From Pusillimonas caeni (GTDB lineage Bacteria; Pseudomonadota; Gammaproteobacteria; Burkholderiales; Burkholderiaceae_B), in the NCBI RefSeq assembly GCF_003545815.1, contig NZ_PDUW01000003.1, forward strand, positions 186,001 through 250,000: a stretch of 64,000 bases of DNA, written 5' to 3'. Below, piece after piece: positions 40,786 through 50,124 of the stretch. The translations under genes and the position numbers were made by a program. The stretch's first letter is position 1. Every line of letters starts with the position of its first letter. A model generated the notes under the pieces. That model was not told the origin of the DNA. It ran no database searches and worked only from the letters and a program-made list of their open reading frames with translations.

Positions 40786-41971
40786 GGTGGATTTCCGATG
40801 TCGACGCGTGGCGCATGACTTCGGCCAGCGCCACGCAGGTTTGCGTGATTTCATGTTCCTCGAGCGTGGGATGCACCAGGAACATCAACGAGGTCTCCCC
40901 CAGTTCGTGGGCCACCGGAAGGGGTTGGGCCGGGCGCCACCCCGTGCCGTCGAAGGCTTTTTCCAGGTAGACCTCGGAGCACGAGCCCTGATAGCAGGGC
41001 ACGCCGCGCGCCGTGATCTCGTGGATGATGCGGTCGCGGTTCCAGTCTTCGGCCAGGTTTTCGGGCTCGATGAAGACGTAGCACTTGTAGGCGGCATGCT
41101 GGCAGTAGCCCGGCACCCTGGGCGCGCGCAGCCCCGGAATGCGGCGCGCCGCGTTCCATATGCGCCGGGCGTGCGCCAGCCTGCGCTCGTGCCATTCGGG
41201 CATGCGCTGAAGCTGGATCCGGCCGATGGCGGCCTGGGTCTCCTGCATGCGCCAGTTGGTGCCGAAGCTCTCGTGCAGCCAGCGAAAGCCCGGAGGGTGC
41301 TCGCGCTCGTAGACGGCATCCCAGCTTTTGCCGTGGTCTTTGTACGCCCAGATCTTGCGCCATAGCGCCGGATCGTTGGTGGTGACCATGCCGCCTTCGC
41401 CGCCCGTCGTCATGATCTTGTCCTGGCAGAAGGACCAGGCGCCGATGTCGCCGATGGAGCCGACCGGCCGGTTCTTGTAGCGGGCGCCGTGGGCCTGGGC
41501 GCAGTCCTCGATGACGGCCACGTCGTGGCTGTGGGCAAGCTCCATGATGGGGTCCATGTCGCAGGGCCAGCCGGCCAGGTGGACGCAGATGACGGCCCGC
41601 GTGCGCGGCGTGAGCGCGGCCGCGATCGACGCCGCCGTGAGGTTTTGCGAATCGCGGTCGACATCGGCGAACACGGGTGTCGCACCCGTGTGCACGATGC
41701 ATGACGCCGAAGCCAGGAAGGTGCGCGGGGTGACGATGACTTCGTCGCCCGGGCCGATGTCCAGCGCCATTAGCGCGGCTTCGAGTGCCTGGGTGCCGTT
41801 GCCCAGCGCCACGGCGTGGGCGCAGCCGGCCCAGCTGGCGAATTCCGTTTCGAACCGGCGGCATTCCTGGCCGGTCCAGTAATTGACCTTGTTGGAAAGC
41901 AGTACGTTGCCGACGGCCTGCACTTCCTCGTCGGTGTAGCTGGGCCAGGGCGAAAAAGAGGTATTGAGCAT
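40775..41971 (-). CDS. DegT/DnrJ/EryC1 sugar aminotransferase, PglE-like
   Basis: 398-aa PLP-dependent aminotransferase. The PLP lysine is in WSFCQDKIMTTGGEGGM, and VIEDCAQAHGARYKNRPVG is the family motif. It probably adds an amino group at C4 of UDP-4-keto-6-deoxy-GlcNAc. The ATG at 41971 (MLNTSFSPWPSYTDEE) is chosen because the frame upstream overlaps the acetyltransferase gene and has no homology. It overlaps the dehydratase gene by 11 bp. Substrate assignment rests on its neighbours. Confidence 0.9.
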   Translation of the reverse strand: MLNTSFSPWPSYTDEEVQAVGNVLLSNKVNYWTGQECRRFETEFASWAGCAHAVALGNGTQALEAALMALDIGPGDEVIVTPRTFLASASCIVHTGATPVFADVDRDSQNLTAASIAAALTPRTRAVICVHLAGWPCDMDPIMELAHSHDVAVIEDCAQAHGARYKNRPVGSIGDIGAWSFCQDKIMTTGGEGGMVTTNDPALWRKIWAYKDHGKSWDAVYEREHPPGFRWLHESFGTNWRMQETQAAIGRIQLQRMPEWHERRLAHARRIWNAARRIPGLRAPRVPGYCQHAAYKCYVFIEPENLAEDWNRDRIIHEITARGVPCYQGSCSEVYLEKAFDGTGWRPAQPLPVAHELGETSLMFLVHPTLEEHEITQTCVALAEVMRHASTSEIHHGQ

Positions 41972-41988
41972 GGTCTTTACGCTGATGT

Positions 41989-42675
41989 TCAAGAGTGTCG
42001 GGAGGGGTGTCCGGGCGCGGCGCCAAGGCTGTCGGGCGCTGCGGGATGTCGCAGGGGCCGGGAACGCGCAGGCGTGCCGACGGCGACCATGGCGTCCGCC
42101 ACGTTGCGGATCACCGTGGCCCCGCTGCCTATGGTGCTGTCGCTGCCTATATGGATCAGGTGATTGATATTGGCGCCTATGCCGACCCAGCTTCGCTGGC
42201 CGATGTGCACGCCGCCGCCCAGGCCGGCGTTCGGGCCGATGTGCACGTAGTCTTCCAGCACGCAGTCGTGTTCGACCGTGCAGCCGGAGTTCAGGATGAC
42301 GCCGGCGCCTATCTGCGCGCCCGCATTGACGATGGCCCGGGCGAATACGGCGCATCCGGCGCCCAGGCTGGCGTAGCGGCTGACGATGGCGGTGGGATGG
42401 ATGACGCAGGCCAAGGGCGCGCCCGCCTCGCGCAGGCGCTGCTGCAGCATGGCGCGGAGCCGGTTGTCTCCGATGCCGACGATGACGCCGTCGTATTCGT
42501 CCAGGCGCTCCAGCAGCAGCGCCATGTCGCCGCGCAGCGCCCAGGGCCCGTTCCGGGCGCCCAGGCGGGGCCAGGCGTCGTCGTAGAATTCGACGTTCGA
42601 CCAGCCGCCGGTTTGCGCGGCATCCGCAATGACGCGGCCATGGCCGCCGGCGCCCACGATGGCCAGGTTCTTCAT
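41989..42675 (-). CDS. Sugar O/N-acetyltransferase, PglD/NeuD type
   Basis: 228-aa protein. The N-terminal UDP-sugar-binding Rossmann-like domain begins MKNLAIVGAGGHGRVIADAA. From about residue 90 a left-handed beta-helix of hexapeptide repeats follows (IGAGVILNSGCTVEHDCVLEDYVHIGPNAGLGGGVHIG). The His in VEHDC is the usual catalytic base. It probably acetylates the 4-amino sugar made by the two downstream enzymes. It overlaps the sugar-transferase gene by 4 bases (ATGA). The C-terminus is Pro/His-rich. Confidence 0.9.
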   Translation of the reverse strand: MKNLAIVGAGGHGRVIADAAQTGGWSNVEFYDDAWPRLGARNGPWALRGDMALLLERLDEYDGVIVGIGDNRLRAMLQQRLREAGAPLACVIHPTAIVSRYASLGAGCAVFARAIVNAGAQIGAGVILNSGCTVEHDCVLEDYVHIGPNAGLGGGVHIGQRSWVGIGANINHLIHIGSDSTIGSGATVIRNVADAMVAVGTPARSRPLRHPAAPDSLGAAPGHPSRHS

Positions 42676-43268
42676 CGTTCGTCTCCCATGAACTCGCGCA
42701 TCGTCGCTTCGCCCTGGGCGCTGACGCCGCGCCGGCTCAGGACCAGGCGCACGGTCATCGCCAGTATCTTCATGTCGAGCCAGAAGCTGCGGTGGTCCAC
42801 GTACCACACGTCCAGTTCGAATCGCTCGTTCCAGTCCACGGCGTTGCGGCCATGGACCTGGGCCCAGCCGGTGAGGCCGGGCCGCACTTCGTGGCGCCGC
42901 CGCTGGGTCTCGCTGTAGCGGGGCAGGTATTCCATCAGCAACGGCCGGGGGCCGACCAGGCTCAGGTCGCCCTTGAGCACATTCCACAGTTCGGGCAGTT
43001 CGTCCAGGCTGGTGGCGCGCAGCCATCGGCCGAAGGGTGTCAGGCGTTCGGCGTCTGACAGCGGCCGCCCCTGTGCATCGCGCGCGTCCCGCATGGTGCG
43101 GAACTTCAGCATGGTGAAGGGCTTGCCATCCAGGCCGGGACGCTGCTGGCGAAAGAACACCGGCCGTCCCATTTTCAAGGCGACCAGCAGCGCCGCGCCC
43201 GCGAGCACCGGCGCCAGCAGCAGCAGGGCCAGGGCGGAGGCGATGATGTCGAACACTCTCTTTGTCAT
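42672..43268 (-). CDS. Undecaprenyl-phosphate sugar phosphotransferase, PglC type
   Basis: 198-aa small initiating phosphoglycosyl transferase with a single N-terminal reentrant helix (MTKRVFDIIASALALLLLAPVLAGAAL). The conserved core is FFRQQRPGLDGKPFTMLKFRTM, SLDELPELWNVLKGDLSLVGPRPLL and RHEVRPGLTGWAQVHGRNA; the Asp-Glu in LDELPE is catalytic. It moves the sugar-1-phosphate from UDP-sugar to undecaprenyl phosphate and so starts each repeat unit. The short form is like C. jejuni PglC rather than the long WbaP or WcaJ. Confidence 0.92.
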   Translation of the reverse strand: MTKRVFDIIASALALLLLAPVLAGAALLVALKMGRPVFFRQQRPGLDGKPFTMLKFRTMRDARDAQGRPLSDAERLTPFGRWLRATSLDELPELWNVLKGDLSLVGPRPLLMEYLPRYSETQRRRHEVRPGLTGWAQVHGRNAVDWNERFELDVWYVDHRSFWLDMKILAMTVRLVLSRRGVSAQGEATMREFMGDER

Positions 43269-44398
43269 GCCGTCTCCGGGACGATACCCATTTCTTTCAG
43301 CATGGCTTGGTTGACCTTGTGCACGTCGTACTTCTCCTGGGCGATGGCGCGCGAGCGAGCGCCCATGGCGGCCACTCGTTCCGGCGCGTTGAGCAGGCTC
43401 TCCATCGCCTCCGCCAGCGCGTCCACCGAGCGGGGCGGGACCAGGACGCCGTTGCCGCCTTCCTCGACGGTTTGCCGGCAGCCGGGCGCATCGGTGGTGA
43501 TGATGGCGCGGCCCATGGCCATGGCCTCCAGCACCGTGCGGGGCGTGCCTTCCCGGTAAGAGGGCAGCACGTAGACGCTGCAGTCGGCGATGGCGGGGCG
43601 CACGTCCTGCAGCCGGCCGAGAAAGCGTATGTCGCCCCCAGCCGACCACTTCTCGAGCTCGGCCTTGGCGATGGCGTCGGGGCTGTCGTCTATCCAGCCG
43701 GCCAGGCTGAAGGTGCAGCCGGGGTGGGCGGCGCGCAGGCGCGCAGCCGCGGCCGCATATTCGCGTACGCCCTTGTCGCCCAATAGCCGGGCGATCAGCA
43801 GGAAATGCGCCGTTTTCGGCAAGGGCGCCACTTGGTATCTGTTCAGGTCCACGCCCGATCCATTCACCACTCGACTGACCTGGCTGGTGGAAAGAATGTT
43901 CAGGGACCGGAACAGGGCTTCGTCGTCCGGATTCTGGAAGAAAGTGAGATGCGCCTTGCCCAGGCCGGCCCGGTACAGGCCCTGTGCGATCGACCGCAGT
44001 GTGTTGCGACCGGAATCCTGGTGGCCCTGGAAGGCGTAGCCCAAGCCGGTGATGAGCGCATAGCGGCGCGGCACGCCGGCCAGCCAGGCGGCCAAGGTGC
44101 CATAGATGACCGGCTTGATCGTATAGGCCAGCGTGTAGTCGGGGCGTACTCGGCGCATCAGGCGCCAGAGGCCGGCCATGCTGCGCAGGTCGGCCAGGGG
44201 GTTCATGCCGGTGCGCCGCAGGGGAATCGGATGCGCGCTCATGCCGCGCGCCTCCAGGGCGTCCCGCATGGGCGAGCCCGGCGTCAGGCCCGGGGCGGCT
44301 ACGTGCACGTCCAGCCCGCTTTCCCGCAGGGCGTCCAGCAGAGCGCCCCTGAACTGAAGAATGGAGTCCGCAAAGCCGGCGATCAGCAGAAACTTCAT
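43265..44398 (-). CDS. Glycosyltransferase family 4, PglA-like
   Basis: 377-aa GT-B glycosyltransferase. LLIAGFADSILQFRGALLDALRESG is the N-terminal lobe and VLPSYREGTPRTVLEAMAMGRAIITTDAPGCRQTVEEGGNG is the nucleotide-sugar binding E-x7-E region. This type resembles PglA, which adds the second sugar to lipid-linked bacillosamine. It overlaps both neighbours by 4 bases (ATGA). It acts on the cytoplasmic face of the inner membrane. The donor sugar is not predictable. Confidence 0.9.
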   Translation of the reverse strand: MKFLLIAGFADSILQFRGALLDALRESGLDVHVAAPGLTPGSPMRDALEARGMSAHPIPLRRTGMNPLADLRSMAGLWRLMRRVRPDYTLAYTIKPVIYGTLAAWLAGVPRRYALITGLGYAFQGHQDSGRNTLRSIAQGLYRAGLGKAHLTFFQNPDDEALFRSLNILSTSQVSRVVNGSGVDLNRYQVAPLPKTAHFLLIARLLGDKGVREYAAAAARLRAAHPGCTFSLAGWIDDSPDAIAKAELEKWSAGGDIRFLGRLQDVRPAIADCSVYVLPSYREGTPRTVLEAMAMGRAIITTDAPGCRQTVEEGGNGVLVPPRSVDALAEAMESLLNAPERVAAMGARSRAIAQEKYDVHKVNQAMLKEMGIVPETA

Positions 44399-45597
44399 GG
44401 CTTGATCATCCCCGGATGGGGCGCCGCGGGCGCCAGCGTGCTGCGGGACTTCATCCGGATGCGGACCGACGACTGGCGCGACCGGCCCAGCAGCGAGATG
44501 AACAGGTAGATCAGTATCGGTGTGAACATCCATTTCTGCCGCACGGCAATGCCCAGGTTGGCCGTGGTGATGGCCAGGATCAGCCAGGTCAGAAGGCAGT
44601 AGAACCACATGAAGGCCCGGTTGCCGGCCAGCTTGTGCCGCCGCCTGAACATCTGGCCGGAGGCGGCGATGGCCAGGAAGATCAGCACTACGTTGTCCAT
44701 GGACGCCGCCAGGGCGAAGATGCTGCCCGCTTCGAAGGGCAGCGGCCGGAACAGGTAGCTGAACAGCTGCAGGGGCAGGCTCATCGAGGCGATGTCGACG
44801 CTGCTGCCGCCTTCTGTGTTGAGGGACTGCCGCTGCTCGACGTAGTTCATGATGTCGTCGGCTCCGCTGGCGTCGCCCAGGCCGGCGTAGGTCAGGGCGA
44901 AGGGCACCATGGCGGCGGTGGCCGCCAGGGCCGCCGTGCCGAGAAACAGCCGCTGCCCCAGCGGCAGGCGGCGCTGCAGGACCAGAGAGCCCGCGAGGGC
45001 GATCACCATGATGCCCGCGATGTGCGGCCTGACGAGCGCCATGATGAAGATGGCCGACGCCAGCAGCACGAAGCGCCGGCCCATGTTCAGGGTCGCGAAC
45101 AGCGCCAGCGCGGCGGCCAGGAAGGCCAGCGCATCCTTGCCCAGGGCCGAGGACCAGAAGCTGATGGAAGGCAGCAGCACGATGAGGGTGGCGAACCTGC
45201 GCAGCAAGCGGGACTTGTCCGCCGTGGCCGCCTGCAGGCTGGCGTCGAAAGCGATCAGGCCGATGCCGCCGAATATATTGAACAGCAGGCAGGCGCCCAG
45301 GAAAGACAGGTCGAGGCCGGTGACGAAGACGGTGGCGATGTTGACCACGGCGCCCGTGCCGAAGGGCGCCATGAATTCGCCCTGCTGGGCCTTCATGTAG
45401 TAGACCAGGGCGTCCGCGCCGTTTTCCACCGCATAAAGCGAATAGGCCAGGCAGAACAGGGAATGCCAGGCGTAGAGCATCATGGCGCGGCTGCGTCGTA
45501 CGCCCAGCATCCGGCCCGCTTTCAGGGCCAGCAGCAGGCCGATCAGGTTGACCAGAACGGCGCTGGCCAGCTGCAGGGGGGAGCCGATCAGTTCCAT
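44395..45597 (-). CDS. wzy: Polysaccharide polymerase, Wzy/EpsG-like
   Basis: 400-aa polytopic membrane protein with about ten helices and a larger periplasmic loop containing YVEQRQSLNTEGGSSVDIASMSLP. It has no enzyme motif of another class. The only polymerase-like gene in this operon, it is assigned as Wzy by topology and context, since Wzy sequences are poorly conserved. The Arg in ALVRPH and the loop arginine could take part in catalysis. It joins repeat units in the periplasm after flipping by Wzx. Confidence 0.72.
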   Translation of the reverse strand: MELIGSPLQLASAVLVNLIGLLLALKAGRMLGVRRSRAMMLYAWHSLFCLAYSLYAVENGADALVYYMKAQQGEFMAPFGTGAVVNIATVFVTGLDLSFLGACLLFNIFGGIGLIAFDASLQAATADKSRLLRRFATLIVLLPSISFWSSALGKDALAFLAAALALFATLNMGRRFVLLASAIFIMALVRPHIAGIMVIALAGSLVLQRRLPLGQRLFLGTAALAATAAMVPFALTYAGLGDASGADDIMNYVEQRQSLNTEGGSSVDIASMSLPLQLFSYLFRPLPFEAGSIFALAASMDNVVLIFLAIAASGQMFRRRHKLAGNRAFMWFYCLLTWLILAITTANLGIAVRQKWMFTPILIYLFISLLGRSRQSSVRIRMKSRSTLAPAAPHPGMIKP

Positions 45598-45601
45598 GCC
45601 T

Positions 45602-46981
45602 TCAGCCTTCCTGTGAAAGCGGACGCATCGCGTCCGGAGAGAGCCGGTTCTTGACGATGCGGAATTTGCCGCTGGCTTCGCGCGGAATCGAGTCGGCCTG
45701 CTCCAGCTTGATGCGCATGCCCTGGCCCAGCCGCAGCGCCATGGCGTGCAGGAAGCGGTTGCGCTGTTCGGGCGTGAAGCGCTCGTTGGCGACCACGGTG
45801 ACGTCCACCGCGTCGGGTTCGTCCTGCACGATCTGGAAGCAGATGATCCCTTCGGCGTCCTTGGTGCAGTTGCTGATGTTGCCCAGGTTGACCTTGCCGT
45901 TCTCGGGCGACCAGACGAAGTCGGCGCTGCGCCCGTCTATGTGCCGGACCACCGGAAAGCACGAGCCGCAGGGGCAGCGGTAGTCGTCCGGCGCCAGGCT
46001 GATGCGGTCGCCTATGCGGTAGCGGATCAGCGGCGTGCCGCGCGTGGTGAAGGGGGTGACGAGAATCTCGCCCTCGCGGGCGGGCCGCATGTTCTCGTCG
46101 ACCACTTCGAAGACGCCCGTCAGCGGATGGATGTGCAGGGAGCCCTCGGGGCATTGCAGGATGAAAGGGGCGCCTTCCGAGGCCGCATACTGGTCCACCA
46201 CGCGGCAGCCCAGCATCTGGGGGATCAATTCCCTGTGCATGGGCAGCACCGTCTCGGCGGTGGGGAAAAACGTATCGACCTTGCCCTGGTAGCGCAGCCC
46301 GCGCTCCTGCGCCAGCGCGCACAGGTCCAGCACGCTGGACGGAAAGCCCACGATGTAGTCCGGCTGGAAAGCCTGCAGAGCCCGCCAATAGGCGTCGAAA
46401 TGCTGGGCGCCGATGTGGAAGGTGGAGAAGAAGCGGATCTTGTTGATGTGGTCGTCGCGCCAGACGCGGCCCGATTCCAGGTCGGACGGGCGCACCAGAC
46501 TCTTGCCGCTGAACCAGGCTACCTTGCGGCCCAACTGGTATCCATAGCGCGCCCGGAAGTGGTCCTTGAGGGCGAAGCGCTCCTGCATGTCTTCGGGGTG
46601 GTAGATGACCTTCATGGAGGCGCCGGTGGTGCCTCCGGTCAGGCTGACGATGCCCTGGCTTTCATCCAGCGTGCGTATGCGGTCCATATTGGCCAGGAGT
46701 TCCTCTTTCTCGAGGACCGGAAACTCATGCAGGGCCTTGCCGCGGTGCCGGGCATACCAGGGGGATTTCTCGGTCGCCCATTGCAGGAACAGCGCCTGCC
46801 GCCGCGCGGCTTCCCGCGCCACTTCCTCGGGGCCCGCCCGTTCGAAGTCGCTGTAATAGCGCTGCCACGCCTTGTATCGGCCTCGGTGCCTTTGCCGGTA
46901 GAGGTGGGTGTTGTAAAGGCTGATGCCGGCGTCCTGCACGGCGACCGGCGCGTACTTCATGATCAGTTCTTTCAATGCCAT
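45602..46981 (-). CDS. CapK/PaaK-like adenylate-forming enzyme
   Basis: 459-aa protein of the phenylacetate-CoA ligase/CapK group. The P-loop-like motif VSLTGGTTGASMKVIYHPEDM lies near residue 100, YAASEGAPFILQCPEG in the middle and YRIGDRISLAPDDYRCPCG in the C-terminal half; the Cys-rich segment is typical of CapK relatives. Homologues in capsule and LPS clusters have been linked to surface polysaccharide modification without a firm reaction. Here it may activate an acyl or amino acid as adenylate for attachment to the sugar, possibly with the asparagine synthase two genes away. That is inference. Confidence 0.82.
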   Translation of the reverse strand: MALKELIMKYAPVAVQDAGISLYNTHLYRQRHRGRYKAWQRYYSDFERAGPEEVAREAARRQALFLQWATEKSPWYARHRGKALHEFPVLEKEELLANMDRIRTLDESQGIVSLTGGTTGASMKVIYHPEDMQERFALKDHFRARYGYQLGRKVAWFSGKSLVRPSDLESGRVWRDDHINKIRFFSTFHIGAQHFDAYWRALQAFQPDYIVGFPSSVLDLCALAQERGLRYQGKVDTFFPTAETVLPMHRELIPQMLGCRVVDQYAASEGAPFILQCPEGSLHIHPLTGVFEVVDENMRPAREGEILVTPFTTRGTPLIRYRIGDRISLAPDDYRCPCGSCFPVVRHIDGRSADFVWSPENGKVNLGNISNCTKDAEGIICFQIVQDEPDAVDVTVVANERFTPEQRNRFLHAMALRLGQGMRIKLEQADSIPREASGKFRIVKNRLSPDAMRPLSQEG

Positions 46982-46995
46982 CGTTCACCTTTTGA

Positions 46996-48147
46996 TCAGG
47001 AGGGCCGGGACATGGCGGTCCGGTAAAGTGATTCGAATCGCCCGACCGAATGTGCGAGCGTGAAGTGCTCGGCGATGCGTCGCCTGGCTTCCCGGCCCAT
47101 GGCCCTCCGTTCGGACTCGTCGAGTTCCGCCATGCCGGCCATGCTTTGGGCCAGGGCCGCCGTGTCGTCCGCGGGTACCACCCGGCCCGTGCCGCCCAGC
47201 AGGCGCGCCGCATCGCCCACGTCGGTGGCGATGCAGGGCAGCCCCACGCACATGGCCTCGCCCAGCACGTTCGGAAAGCCCTCGGTACGCGAATGCAGGC
47301 AGAACACGTCCATGGCGCTGAGGCAGCCGGCGACGTCGCTGCGCTCGCCCAGCAGGAAGAAGCGCTCGGGGTGTCCCGTGGCGGCGATCTGCCGGGAAAG
47401 GGCCTGGTTCTCGTGGGACAGCTCGCGCCCCACCATGAGGAAGCGCAGTTCGGGGCGCCGTTGCAGCGCAGCCTGGGCCGCGCGCACGAAGCCGTGCTGG
47501 TCCTTGGCCGCGCTGTAGCGGCCCAGCGAGCCCACCACCACCTCTTCCGGAGCGATGCCCAGTTCGGCGCGCAGTGCATTGCGCGCCGGCTTGGAATACG
47601 TGAAGGCTTCGGGGTCGTAGCCGTTGTGGATGACCTCCATGCGCGATCGATCGTAGCCCGCGCCGGCGTGGACTTCGAGCGCCGAGTCCGCTACGCACAC
47701 GATGCGCCAGGGCAGGTGGCGCGACGCGATGGCGCAAGTGCGCCGCACGGCCCGTTTCAACCGGGTGCCGCCGGCCTCGAAGTGCGAGTTCCGGATGCCC
47801 CAGAGAATGTGCCGGATGCCCAGCCGTCGTCCCGCCAGGCCGCCAAGCAGGTCGGCGTAGTACATCCAGCACTGCAGCACGTCGGGCCGCTGCGCCCGCA
47901 GCTGCCGTTCGAGACGAACGTAGGTGCGCGGCGCATCGCGCAGCGAGCGCATGCCCAGGGCGGTCACGGCGATGCCGCTGGCCTCCAGGCGGGGGCCCAG
48001 CACGCCCTTGCTCGTCAGCGAGATGACGCGGTGCCGGAAGACCGGGCTGCCCCGGTGGGCTTCGATCAGGCGGTGCAGAAAGCGCTCGGCTCCGCCCACG
48101 TCCAGGCCGACGATCACGTGGGTGATGTGTATGGGAGCCGTCGTCAT
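46996..48147 (-). CDS. Glycosyltransferase family 4
   Basis: 383-aa GT-B enzyme. HVIVGLDVGGAERFLHRLIEAH is the N-terminal glycine loop, VIHNGYDPEAF the hinge, and LHSRTEGFPNVLGEAMCVGLPCIATDVGDAARLL the donor-binding E-x7-E motif. ATG 48147 overlaps the asparagine synthase stop (ATGA). The long frame extending to 48912 is only antisense-free space in the upstream gene and is not used. It adds one sugar to the repeat unit; linkage and donor are unknown. Confidence 0.9.
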   Translation of the reverse strand: MTTAPIHITHVIVGLDVGGAERFLHRLIEAHRGSPVFRHRVISLTSKGVLGPRLEASGIAVTALGMRSLRDAPRTYVRLERQLRAQRPDVLQCWMYYADLLGGLAGRRLGIRHILWGIRNSHFEAGGTRLKRAVRRTCAIASRHLPWRIVCVADSALEVHAGAGYDRSRMEVIHNGYDPEAFTYSKPARNALRAELGIAPEEVVVGSLGRYSAAKDQHGFVRAAQAALQRRPELRFLMVGRELSHENQALSRQIAATGHPERFFLLGERSDVAGCLSAMDVFCLHSRTEGFPNVLGEAMCVGLPCIATDVGDAARLLGGTGRVVPADDTAALAQSMAGMAELDESERRAMGREARRRIAEHFTLAHSVGRFESLYRTAMSRPS

Positions 48148-50105
48148 GCCTGCTGCTCCTGCAGCCATGATTGAAAGGCCAGCACGCACCACAGGCGCGA
48201 GGAATGGTCCTGGTCGCCTTCCTGGTGCTGTTGCCAGGCGCGCCGTATCGGAGCCGCCTCCAGATAGCCTTCGCGGGCGATGCGTCCCGGCTCGATGAGG
48301 GCTTCGGCCCAGTCCCGCAAGGGTCCGCGCAGCCAATCGGCCAGCGGTATGGAAAAGCCCTTCTTGGGCCGCTCCATGAGCGCTCTGGGCACGTGCCGAT
48401 AGAGCAGCTGGCGCAGGGGCCACTTGCCCTCGCCGTGGCGGATCTTCCAGCCCAAAGGCATGCGCCAGGCCAGCTCCACCACGCGATGGTCGAGCATGGG
48501 CACCCGCACCTCCAGGCTGTGCGCCATGGCGGCGCGGTCGACCTTGACCAGAATGTCGTCCGGCATGTACATGCCGGCGCTGGCCGCCATCATGTAGTGC
48601 TCGAAGCAGTCCGTTCCGGACAGGGGGGCGGGGTCCGACAGCAGCGTGGGCGCTTCGCTGGAACCGCGCACGAGCTGTTCGGGCCGGACCCAATGGCTGC
48701 TGAGCCGGCGATAGAACTCGCGCTGGTCCGGCGAGGAAAGCAGGGTCGAGAGCTTGTGCAGCTTGTCGCCGTCCAGGCGGCGCCCCGGCCCGCTGAGCCC
48801 CGAGCTGCGCAGCCGGCCCAGCACGGCATCCCAGCCGGAGGGCGCCACGCGGGTCAGGACCGAGGTGGTGATGCCCCGCAGCGGCGCCGGAATGCGCTGG
48901 ATGCGGCGCCATAGTCCCGGCGCGAAACGAAAGGTGTTGTAGCCCCCGAAAAGTTCATCGCCGCCGTCTCCGCTGAGCGCCACGGTGACGTGCTCGCGGG
49001 TCAGCTTGCTGACCAGCAGGGTGGGAATCTGCGAGCTGTCCGCAAAGGGTTCGTCATAAACGCCGGCCAGCGTCGGAATCACGGCCAGCGCGTCTTCGGG
49101 GCGCACGTAGAGCTCGGTGTGCTCGGTGCCCAGGTGCCTGGCGATGGCCGCCGCGTGCGGCGCCTCGTCATAGCGCTGGTCGTCGAACCCTATGGTGAAG
49201 GTGCGCACCGGGCGCGCGCTGCGCGCCTGCATCAGGGCCACCACGACGCTGCTGTCTATGCCTCCGCTCAGAAAGGCGCCCAGCGGGACGTCGGACAGCA
49301 TCTGGCGCTGCACGCTTTGTGAAAGCTGCCGTTCCAGGGCGTCGACCGCTTCTTCCGGGGAGCCTTCCAGGGGATTGTCCAGCCCGGCCGATACGGCGCC
49401 GGCTATCGTCCAGAAGGGAGTGGGGCGAGCCGTGCGCGCCTTCTCGGGCCGATCCAGGGGAAGGGTCAGCCAGTGCCCGGGCGGCAGCTTGCAGACGCCT
49501 TGATAAATGCTGTGCGGCGATGCGATGTAGCCGTGCCGCATGAAGGAGGCCAGCGCGGCCCGGTCCACGTCCGCCCTGAAAGCCGGGTGCCGACGCAGGG
49601 CCTTGAGCTCGGAGCCGAAGATCAGCGTGCCGTCCTGCCATGTCCAGTACAAGGGCTTTTCGCCCAGGCGGTCGCGCGCCAGGATCAGTTGCCGGTCCCG
49701 GCGGTCCCACAGGGCCAGGGCGAACATGCCGGTTGCCGCCTTCAGCATGGCCTCCACGCCCCAGGCGCCGGCGCAGGCCAGCAGGGTCTCGGTGTCGGAG
49801 TGGCCGCGCCAGTCGGGGGCGCGGCCTTCTTCGCGCAGGCGCTCGCGCAGTTCGAGGTGGTTGTAGATTTCACCATTGAAGGCAATGACGTAGCGCTGAT
49901 CCTGCGACAGCATCGGCTGGTGTCCCGCCCGCGACAGTTCCAGCACGGAAAGCCGTCGATGGGCCAGGGCCAGGCCGCAGCGCTCATCGATCCAGACGCC
50001 GGCGTCGTCGGGACCCCTGTGCGTCAAGGCATCCGCCATACGGGTGGCGATGCCGCTCGGTGAGTCATTGCTTGCAAGAGAGTGGAAGCCGGTCAGGCCG
50101 CACAT
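48144..50105 (-). CDS. asnB: Asparagine synthase (glutamine-hydrolysing)
   Basis: 653-aa two-domain enzyme. Cys2 (MCGLTGFHS) is the glutaminase nucleophile, RGPDDAGVW and FNGEIYNHLELRERL belong to the Ntn amidotransferase domain. From residue 250 the synthetase domain has the PP-loop FLSGGIDSSVVVALM and ALSGDGGDELFGGYNTF. AsnB copies in polysaccharide clusters are thought to amidate uronic acids or related carboxyl groups rather than make free asparagine. Its place among glycosyltransferases supports that. Gene spacing to the upstream glycosyltransferase is 19 bp. Confidence 0.92.
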   Translation of the reverse strand: MCGLTGFHSLASNDSPSGIATRMADALTHRGPDDAGVWIDERCGLALAHRRLSVLELSRAGHQPMLSQDQRYVIAFNGEIYNHLELRERLREEGRAPDWRGHSDTETLLACAGAWGVEAMLKAATGMFALALWDRRDRQLILARDRLGEKPLYWTWQDGTLIFGSELKALRRHPAFRADVDRAALASFMRHGYIASPHSIYQGVCKLPPGHWLTLPLDRPEKARTARPTPFWTIAGAVSAGLDNPLEGSPEEAVDALERQLSQSVQRQMLSDVPLGAFLSGGIDSSVVVALMQARSARPVRTFTIGFDDQRYDEAPHAAAIARHLGTEHTELYVRPEDALAVIPTLAGVYDEPFADSSQIPTLLVSKLTREHVTVALSGDGGDELFGGYNTFRFAPGLWRRIQRIPAPLRGITTSVLTRVAPSGWDAVLGRLRSSGLSGPGRRLDGDKLHKLSTLLSSPDQREFYRRLSSHWVRPEQLVRGSSEAPTLLSDPAPLSGTDCFEHYMMAASAGMYMPDDILVKVDRAAMAHSLEVRVPMLDHRVVELAWRMPLGWKIRHGEGKWPLRQLLYRHVPRALMERPKKGFSIPLADWLRGPLRDWAEALIEPGRIAREGYLEAAPIRRAWQQHQEGDQDHSSRLWCVLAFQSWLQEQQA

Positions 50106-50124
50106 GGTGTTCCTTGGATACGTT

